From positions 160,429 to 224,428 of the forward strand of contig JXTC01000325.1 in NCBI GenBank assembly GCA_002914845.1: a DNA stretch of 64,000 nucleotides. Direction: 5' to 3'. Each line of letters opens with the position of its first letter. Position 1 is the first letter of the stretch. Source of the DNA: Trema orientale. Its lineage: Eukaryota > Streptophyta > Magnoliopsida > Rosales > Cannabaceae. A program made the translations under genes and the position numbers. The notes under the pieces are model-generated. The model saw only the letters and a list, made by a program, of their open reading frames with translations. It had not been told where the DNA came from and searched no databases. Positions 57,173 through 64,000 of the stretch are shown here, in pieces.

Positions 57173-58028
57173 TTTTATAATAAATGTGTACCATATAGCT
57201 ACAAATATGCTGACATGGCTACTAAAAATTGGCTAAATTGACCCCCTCCCCCGCCAAAAAAAATAAAGTATACAAGAGGTTTAACTGTCATATATTCCAA
57301 TAATTTGCATGCTGTTATTTGGCACTGAAGCTCAACACGCGGGGTCTTAATTTGCTGAATTGGCTCTGAATCTTTAAATCTTTATTGGGTACACTGCTAT
57401 GGTTATCAATGTTATAGATATAAGTAGGTTCTTTACTGGTGATGCTTAGTAAATTTTCTATAAATAAGTTCTTTACTGATGATGCTTATTAAATAAAACT
57501 TTAAACAGTATTTCTTTGACGAAATTTAAACAAAAACTCTCAGCAAACTCTTCTTCTCACTCAGGTATAGAGTCGGATATTGAAGCCTTATCAATCTCAA
57601 TTAATTTTGTTGGTCATTGTTTGTGCTAGTTTGATTATCTTTCTTAATCTCATTATTCTCTTAGAAGCACCATGTTACGACAGCAATAGATCATAGACAG
57701 AATGAAGAGGAAAATAACTCGTTTTCCCAAACAAAAGATAACATGCAACCATAAGAGATAGTTCAAAGTTCAATACTTATTATTAGTAAGTACTAGCACG
57801 AAACATCTAACAGAAGAAAAGGAACAAGTAACTGCCGAATCTTAGATTCCAGTGGAATTCTCAGAAAACAGAAAAAAAGAAGTCCAGATGAAACTATATT
57901 GGCTCCTATCTTTACCGTTTGTTTCTTCTGGTCTCTTTATTTCATTTTTCGTTGCTCGACGGTTTTCTTCTCTTCCAATTCTTTTTTTTTTTTTTTGTCC
58001 CTCACAAAGTCCTGTAGGCTCATTCCTT
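57173..58028. other. Intergenic and 3' region of the F-box gene
   Basis: No separate gene. Pieces around 57620-57850 resemble sequence beside the other F-box copies (33060-33240 and 40690-41080). A direct duplication of AAGTTCTTTACTGATGATGCTTA-like sequence is near 57430-57490, and a poly-T run lies at 57981-57998. Confidence 0.5.
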
Positions 58029-59210
58029 TCAAAGTCCACCTAGGAGTTGCTGGAGCTGGTCGACATCCATCTTTTCTCTTTTGATGATTCTTCTTCTTTC
58101 CTTGAAGTGTTCTGGTCTCATTCCTCTCAAAGTTCTGAGACTTGGTCGATATTCAAGCGCATGATTCGTCTTTAGAGCTATTGTCTGCGTAATTTTCTCT
58201 ATTTTCATATCATAACAGACTTTCAAGTCTCTTCCGTACCGAAACCACAGCTCCTTTTTTGTGGCTTCCAGAGGAACAAGTTCTTCCTTTTGATAGATAT
58301 TCCCACCTAAGAATCTCAAAGGAATAACTGTCTTGTTTCTACTCCAACTCCATCTGCACTGGTTCCTGTACTTTTCTAATACCATAACGTGAAGGCCTTC
58401 CTCAATGATATCAGCAACAGCAAGACGATTATCCCACCAAAATGGAAAAACTCCCTTGGAAAAATCAGAGAAGACCCCTTTTGGCAGAGTATTAATAGCA
58501 ATGTACTCCCTCCGTACATCAAAAGAAAGAACATCTAAAGACAACTGATTCTCACTACAAATAATTCGAACAAAATGAATTTCCCCATCTCTCATCGGAT
58601 CAACATCATACGCTCGTACCACTTCTACTTGGCCTTTTCCTTCCCACATGGGGCGTCTCAGAAATTTCCAAGAACGATCTCTTCCGACATTAAGAAGTTT
58701 TAGACCTTTATCAACTGCGAGAAATCGACTCATGTCCATCTCCAAACATTCACACACCAATCTACCTTCACCAGTTGACGGGTTAAAGTCAAATTCAAAC
58801 CCACGATGGAGGATTCCGTCCAAGCATGGATTAGGTAGATAGATTACTTGGTGAGTGGCGGGGTTCCTGAGGCGGTAATTTTGGTGAGCAAAGTCCTTCT
58901 CTAAAAGCAATCCATCAGAGACGTACAGTATTGAGAAGCTCCTAGCTTTTATAGACTGGAACTTATTGTCCTTTAAGCTGATTGGAGTGACCTGGCTCAT
59001 ATGCTTTTGGATGAAGTATTCGGTTTCAATCAAAGAGCACCATTCCTTGCACACAGACTTGAATCTCAGCAATGACTCTACAGGCAACCAACTCAATATC
59101 TCAGTGAAATCAGTCATAGAAAGCTCAAATTGGGCCCTTTCCTGTTCAATGTTTCCAGTTGAAAGAGTCTTAAAGCGCTTCCTAGGGGGCTCTTGGTCAC
59201 CATTCTCCAT
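58029..59210 (-). CDS. F-box protein, intact single-exon gene
   Basis: The 393-residue reading frame is complete. F-box proteins act as the substrate-binding subunit of SCF (SKP1-cullin1-F-box) ubiquitin ligases in the nucleus or cytosol. The F-box is seen at residues about 30-72 (MTDFTEILSWLPVESLLRFK, then SVCKEWCSLI). A region like the plant F-box-associated domain follows (LRNPATHQVIYLPNP, FEFDFNPSTGEGRLV). A basic PPRKRFK near the N-terminus could be a nuclear signal. The C-terminus is basic and Gln/Leu-rich. No kelch or LRR motifs are seen. The first ATG is used because no earlier in-frame ATG is present before the leader. Two broken paralogue tails lie at 40136-40515 and 41090-41560, so this is the surviving member of a local duplication. 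The substrate cannot be told from sequence. Confidence 0.9.
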   Translation of the reverse strand: MENGDQEPPRKRFKTLSTGNIEQERAQFELSMTDFTEILSWLPVESLLRFKSVCKEWCSLIETEYFIQKHMSQVTPISLKDNKFQSIKARSFSILYVSDGLLLEKDFAHQNYRLRNPATHQVIYLPNPCLDGILHRGFEFDFNPSTGEGRLVCECLEMDMSRFLAVDKGLKLLNVGRDRSWKFLRRPMWEGKGQVEVVRAYDVDPMRDGEIHFVRIICSENQLSLDVLSFDVRREYIAINTLPKGVFSDFSKGVFPFWWDNRLAVADIIEEGLHVMVLEKYRNQCRWSWSRNKTVIPLRFLGGNIYQKEELVPLEATKKELWFRYGRDLKVCYDMKIEKITQTIALKTNHALEYRPSLRTLRGMRPEHFKERRRIIKREKMDVDQLQQLLGGL

Positions 59211-59940
59211 CCTTTAACTTAATGAGAAATCAATCCTTCAAAAGTAACGAAAAATGGGTTGAGTTTCTTTTTTGCATTTGAGGAAGAACAAAAGTATATT
59301 CAGACCACAAATTTTAACACAAAGAAGTACCCAAATTGAAAGAAAGAACAAGAACAGAGTAAAACAACCACCCAGAAAGAATCTACTACCAAAAGGGGAT
59401 CTTGTGTATAAAAATACAACACACAAGAACAAGTACATTTAGTCTCAGCTGCAGAAATGCAAAAAACAGCAATGGTAAAAAAGAAGAAAAAGATGCAGAA
59501 ATGCAAAAAACAGCAATGGTAAAAAAGAATAAAATCAAGTACCATAATGAAAAAAAAAAAAAAAAAGAAAAAGAAGAAGCTTTATTTTAAACAAGATTAA
59601 AGAGAAGAAGAGTTTAAGAACAACCCAAAAGAGAATTGCTACTACAAAAATTGAATCTTGGTATAAAACTAGCGCCAACAAATACAAACTTTATCAATCT
59701 GAATACGAAATATCCCTATAAAACAATAATCAGAGCAATGAAGCAACTGGGCATCTAAGAAATTTTATCCACTAAATGAGAAAAATATAAAATACACAAA
59801 CTCCATCGATCTGAATATGAAAAATCCAAAAAAAAGATAAAGAGAAGGAAAATAGTGTACCAATTTAGTTGCGAATAGATATTTGGCGCCTTGGAGAGAA
59901 GTCTGCCAAATATCGTTGCTTCAAAAGCACAAATAATTAA
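59211..59940 (-). other. 5' leader of the F-box gene, probably with an intron
   Basis: About 700 bp separate the ATG from the TATA box. A leader this long with AT-rich sequence suggests a 5' UTR intron. The minus strand has CAACTAAATTGGTACAC near 59865, a possible donor. Splice sites are not proven. Confidence 0.4.
59449..59535. repeat. 37-40 bp tandem duplication in the F-box leader
   Basis: CTGCAGAAATGCAAAAAACAG and the following CAATGGTAAAAAAGAA are repeated twice head to tail with almost no change. Confidence 0.85.
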
Positions 59941-59966
59941 TTGAATTAATTCTATGTTCTACCCAT

Positions 59967-59976
59967 CTATTTATAG
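59967..59976 (-). promoter_or_regulatory. TATA box of the F-box gene
   Basis: The minus strand reads CTATAAATAG, a canonical plant TATA box. The transcription start would be near 59935. No other TATA of this quality lies between it and the ATG. Confidence 0.6.
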
Positions 59977-59999
59977 GGCATTGTGGGCTGTGCCTGTGT

Positions 60000-60909
60000 T
60001 ACGCTCCTACTTGTACGCTTCTGTGGACCCCTTTATGCTCGACTTGTCCACTTATATAATTACGTTTTTTTTTTCTAAATTAAAAAAAATATTAAACCGC
60101 AAAAAATATTTTAAAACTTAAGTAGTCTGTAATTTAAACCTTAAAATTTAGATTTTGTAAATAATATCTTAAAATTAAGAATTTATGAAAACTAATATCC
60201 CAAATTAATTTTTTGAATAACTTTAACCGATGAAAAACGGCTCAAAAGAACACTCAAGGAGGCATACATTGGGGCCTAGGTGCCTACATTAAAAAAAAAA
60301 AAAAAAAAAAGAAGGGTTAGAACCCTAGCCCTCGTTGATCCCTATATTGGGCATAGATCCCTTTTTCATTACTAAAATTGGTCAAAAAGCAGTGTAGTGT
60401 ATTAATTTTTAAAAATTCTTAATCTCAGAATATTATTTTGCAGAGCATAAATTTTAGGGTTTAAATTATTAAACACTCAAATTTCAAGTATTTTTTTCCA
60501 GTTTACTAAAAAAAAAAACGTTGGATAACCATATAATAGATTATTTTCTTTTCAAACTACTTATAAAACATAAACGGAAGAAAAAAAATGCCTTTTGCCC
60601 TTTAGCCATTAATGAAAAGGGGAATTAACTTGGATAGTACTCTTTTGGTATAAAATAACTTGTTTGGTGCTCTTTTTCAAAATGACAATTCTAGTCGCAA
60701 ATAATGACTTTTGTAGTAGCATTTGGATAGAGAAAAAAATGTGATTCTAAAAATATCTTTATGATAATTTGTGCTTTTAAGGTCAGAAGTTGACCCATTT
60801 TTCCTCCGATTCCGCACGTTTCCTCTCTTTTTTCCCCGATTTTTCCCACTCAAACGTATGAAGCTCCTTTCAATAGTTTTATTTATTTTGTTTCCAAACT
60901 AACACACTT

Positions 60910-60916
<7 letters not shown>
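60000..60916. other. Intergenic, no gene
   Basis: AT-rich with poly(A) runs (60292-60310) and no recognised repeat or ORF. Confidence 0.5.
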
Positions 60917-60951
<35 letters not shown>

Positions 60952-60995
60952 TCTCTCTCCAAACATATAAAAGCTATGCTTGCTCTCTCTCTCTC
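60917..60995 (+). promoter_or_regulatory. CT microsatellite and possible plus-strand promoter
   Basis: A (CT)n tract of about 40 bp is followed by ACATATAAAAGC (about 60963-60975) and more CT repeats. CT-rich tracts with a TATA-like element are common in plant core promoters. No gene follows that I can recognise, so this may be a relic or only a microsatellite. Confidence 0.3.
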
Positions 60996-61279
60996 TTCTG
61001 ACCAAACTCAGATGTATTGACCTCTATCCACCGCAGCTCCATTCTCCTTTGCTCATCTGCCTCTCTGGTTCAGCTATAAGTTTCTATGTTTTTTTAGTGT
61101 AGTTTGTCTCGAATCTACTGTATTAAGAGATTATCTTCTCATTTTGCCTCAAATTTGTTCGTCACATTTTGTACGAAGAAGAATGTGCGTTTTCATTTTG
61201 TTTTAGAATTTTTATTTGGGATTACAAGTAACTGGGTAATAATTGGATAAGGTCATATGATATGGATCTAGTGAGTAAG

Positions 61280-61780
61280 ATAGTGAAAATCATATTTGCT
61301 TATCTTTGTAGAACAATATCCATTGAAAGCCACAATTTCTATCACGTGTTGTCACAACACTATGACTGTCTGACAAATGATTGAGTATGATAGTAAAAGA
61401 TATATTTCCCTTCCAAATATGTGTCAAATGTAAATTTGATCATGTATCACATAAATCTATTTGTGACAGCATAAAAATATGGGTGACCATCGGTCACAAA
61501 ATTTGGGACAGATTACCATAGCGTGTCATCCTTTGTTAATAATATTGGGATTAGAAGTAGTCATAATTTGATTGACTATTTGTCATAATATTTGTGACAC
61601 CGTATCCGAATTTGTTCTCCATTGCTACTAATTTCATGAATAGAAGTGATCATAATTTTGTGACATGTAGTCATAATTTTGAGACTCGTGATCACATTTT
61701 TTTGACATTGTTTCAAATATTTTGAGATCCTATCACATAATTTATTGGCTAACTGTAGATCCCTAATTTGTTTTGTAGAC
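61280..61780. repeat. Region with recurring TTGTGAC / GTCACAA words
   Basis: TTTGTGAC, GTCACAA, ATCACAT and GTCATAATTT words occur on both strands more than a dozen times in 500 bp. This resembles subterminal repeats of a DNA transposon, but no termini were found. Confidence 0.4.
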
Positions 61781-64000
61781 ATAGGCAATATTGTTATTTT
61801 TAGAATTACAACGGTAATTAGGACGATAATAACGTCTATCAAGGGGTGGAGCTTACGAGTATTTTGGTTCCTAATGGAGCAACCTATGTTGGTTGGCTAG
61901 AAATTGCCTTTGAGGCTCTTGAGTTGAGATATAAACACCATAATATAGAGATTATACTCTACAAATATTAGATTGTGGAGAGCTCTATAAAAATAATATA
62001 AAATCTGAAATCACCGAACATTGTTTATTGACAGATTTTCAGTACACTGACAATATGTAATCAAAACTTTATTATTATTTAAGTAATATACTATTGGTTC
62101 TGAAACGTTTTGAGATTAAACTAGACATCTCCAGGAATATTTGCGAAAAAGAAGAGTATGAAAATAAATTTTGAGCTGCTTATAAAAATTCGTAGAAGAC
62201 GGAGATCAGTTTTATGAGAAAACAAAACAGTGATATGTTTATACTAAGGAATATTAAAATTACAAAATAATCAATAAAATTATGTTTAATCATATAAATA
62301 CAGTCAATTAAGGCTCATTATCATACCTAAAGAAAAATAAATATATAAATAATTAGAAGAAGTATATGTAGAGATTTTACCTGCAAATCAAATAATAGTG
62401 ATAAAAATTTTGTAATTCTTAGACTTAGACTTCTCTTGGAGATTAAAAATTTATAGATGGAGAAATAGATGAGGGATGACACTTAAAGAATTTCTCTTTA
62501 TGTTGAAGTTTAAAGAGAAAGAAAAGAGATAGAGGTGGCTAGGGTTTAGAGAATAACAGATTCATAAACATTATTATCAATATATATACTTAAAATCCTA
62601 TTAATTATATCATACATTTCCCTTTTTTATTATTTTTTTAATCCACAAACTCACATACGACACTTACTCTTTTCCTCTAATATATATATATATGAATGTA
62701 ACATATAAAATAATGCAAAATTTACTTTATTTAATTAATATCATTTATGGGCTATTAAACAAACTTTCCAAACGACTTTTTTTTTTAAAAAAAAAAAAAA
62801 ACTAAATATATATACATATGTACCTATTAACACCAGTAATGCGAACTTCCAACTTTCTCAGATTTTCTAAAAGAAAATAAATCTAGCAACAAACAATTTC
62901 AGAATATCTATAGAAATAATAACACACATGTAAGGCTATTATATTTATAGTGCAATCAAAAAATATTTAACATGCAGTAAATGTAAACTTTACATTATAA
63001 TTTTATATTAGGGCACGTATTCATCGATTGAGCACTATTAGACATTATCACTGCATAAAATCACGTTAGGATACATATCATATCAATTAAAAGATATTAA
63101 ATGCATATAATAAAAAGTAACACTTAGTAATTCTAGGGCATTCTAATCATGGGTATTACAATTGGCAACTTTGTAAAATAATTCTGTTTATTTACCTTAG
63201 CTTATATTAATACTTAAGAGCTCATTCACAGACTCGATCTGTAAAACTATTATGCCTGGATTGTGACAATATTGATGATGATGCTTGGTTTGTTAAATAA
63301 ATTTTATTAACAATCTACGTCTAACAGTGATCGCAAAACTATGGAAATTTTACTTTTAAAACTATTTTATAATTTTTTTTAAAAAAATAACTATTAAATT
63401 TCTACTTGTGAAATTCTCTTTTTACCATTGGTCCCGGGCTCAAGTCGTAACAGATAAGCAGATAATAAAGAGAAGAAATGTCTCATAAAAATATGTTAAA
63501 AACTCCAAAAATATATTCTAAAAAACAATTCCCTTAATTGTCTTATCCGTTTTTCAATTTTTTTTTTTTTTTGCTTTTTTTCTTTTTTTTTCTGTAACAT
63601 CCAGCTCCTCACATAATTAAGAAAGCCAATAATAAAATGTTCTAATTGCATATTAGGCATCTAGAAGTCATTAATACCAGTTTCATGAAAACATGCTCAT
63701 TCTTTATGTTATGTGCATTACATGCATGTTATTACACTAATGATTGTCGAAGTGTCCCGATGCAGTGTAAAGGTTCAGTACCCTCAGAAAGAGAGCTCGG
63801 TGTGCTAAAAGAACAAAGAAAATATTCATGAATTGCAATACTATATGCACATACATTAAGATTATGTTGGTTGACAATCAGGTCAAATAGTAGTTTTTCG
63901 GTAAAATACAATTTTCACGTACTTCGGAGCCGAATTCACTGTGTGTTTAACACGTCAAATAGGCTTAATTCAATGTCTAGGACACATTTATAACATTTTA
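61781..64000. other. AT-rich intergenic sequence, nothing recognised
   Basis: No gene, RNA gene or structured repeat was recognised. Features are a TA microsatellite near 62680 and poly(T) runs at 62778 and 63560-63592. Short open frames (for example 63646-63831) lack any similarity I know. Confidence 0.5.

Noticed and set aside
57842-58084. Overlapping short frames next to the F-box gene
   Set aside because: Shadow frames around a poly-T run in the 3' region.
1-64000. tRNA, rRNA, CRISPR array, organelle DNA or bacterial operons
   Set aside because: No tRNA cloverleaf beyond SINE-like boxes, no regular spacer array and no organelle genes were seen; the content is plant nuclear.

Overview
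The window is nuclear DNA from a flowering plant, almost certainly a eudicot. It is AT-rich and packed with plant LTR retrotransposons (Ty1-copia and Ty3-gypsy), a CACTA element carrying an ULP1-type peptidase gene, a Helitron, MITEs and a tRNA-derived SINE. Only one host gene looks intact. The species cannot be fixed from the sequence. A 668-base run of N (6392-7059) shows that this is a draft assembly.

Layout. 1-1166 is gene-poor. 1167-13110 is one large LTR element with a perfect CACAC target-site duplication; it has no recognisable genes of its own, like a LARD, and it carries a minus-strand copia element (3176-9899) nested inside. 14690-15058 is a tandem repeat. 15059-18755 is a piece of an Athila-like gypsy element whose gag is split by a 1.6 kb solo LTR. 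19567-27400 is a mosaic of gypsy LTR-like sequence, a gypsy protease/RT piece and an inverted repeat pair. 28130-31210 is a solo LTR nested in an older relative. 31600-32690 holds foldback and MITE elements.

33272-40135 is a complete CACTA element (TCT duplication on both sides). Its single minus-strand gene joins a Transpos_assoc exon, a Transposase_24-type region, a DUF8039-like domain and an ULP1 peptidase domain. No TNPD transposase is visible, and the peptidase's catalytic Cys position reads Tyr. The CACTA element sits in the flank of an F-box pseudogene fragment (40136-40515). A second such fragment lies at 41090-41560, and the intact paralogue is at 58029-59210.

41836-45910 is a truncated Tork/Tnt1-type copia element. 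47250-51699 is a Sirevirus-like copia piece with an extra ORF downstream of RT/RNase H. 51700-52116 is another copia LTR. 52202-52358 is a SINE with clear duplications. 52560-54714 is a decayed purple acid phosphatase 16-like gene with a Mutator-type MITE just upstream. 56736-57172 is a short non-autonomous Helitron. 58029-59210 is the intact F-box gene with a TATA box about 0.76 kb upstream of its start codon. From 60000 to the end there is a CT microsatellite, a possible promoter and AT-rich sequence without recognised genes.

Taken together, this is an old F-box/phosphatase neighbourhood that has been repeatedly invaded and broken by transposons. Retroelement ages quoted are rough by-eye estimates.
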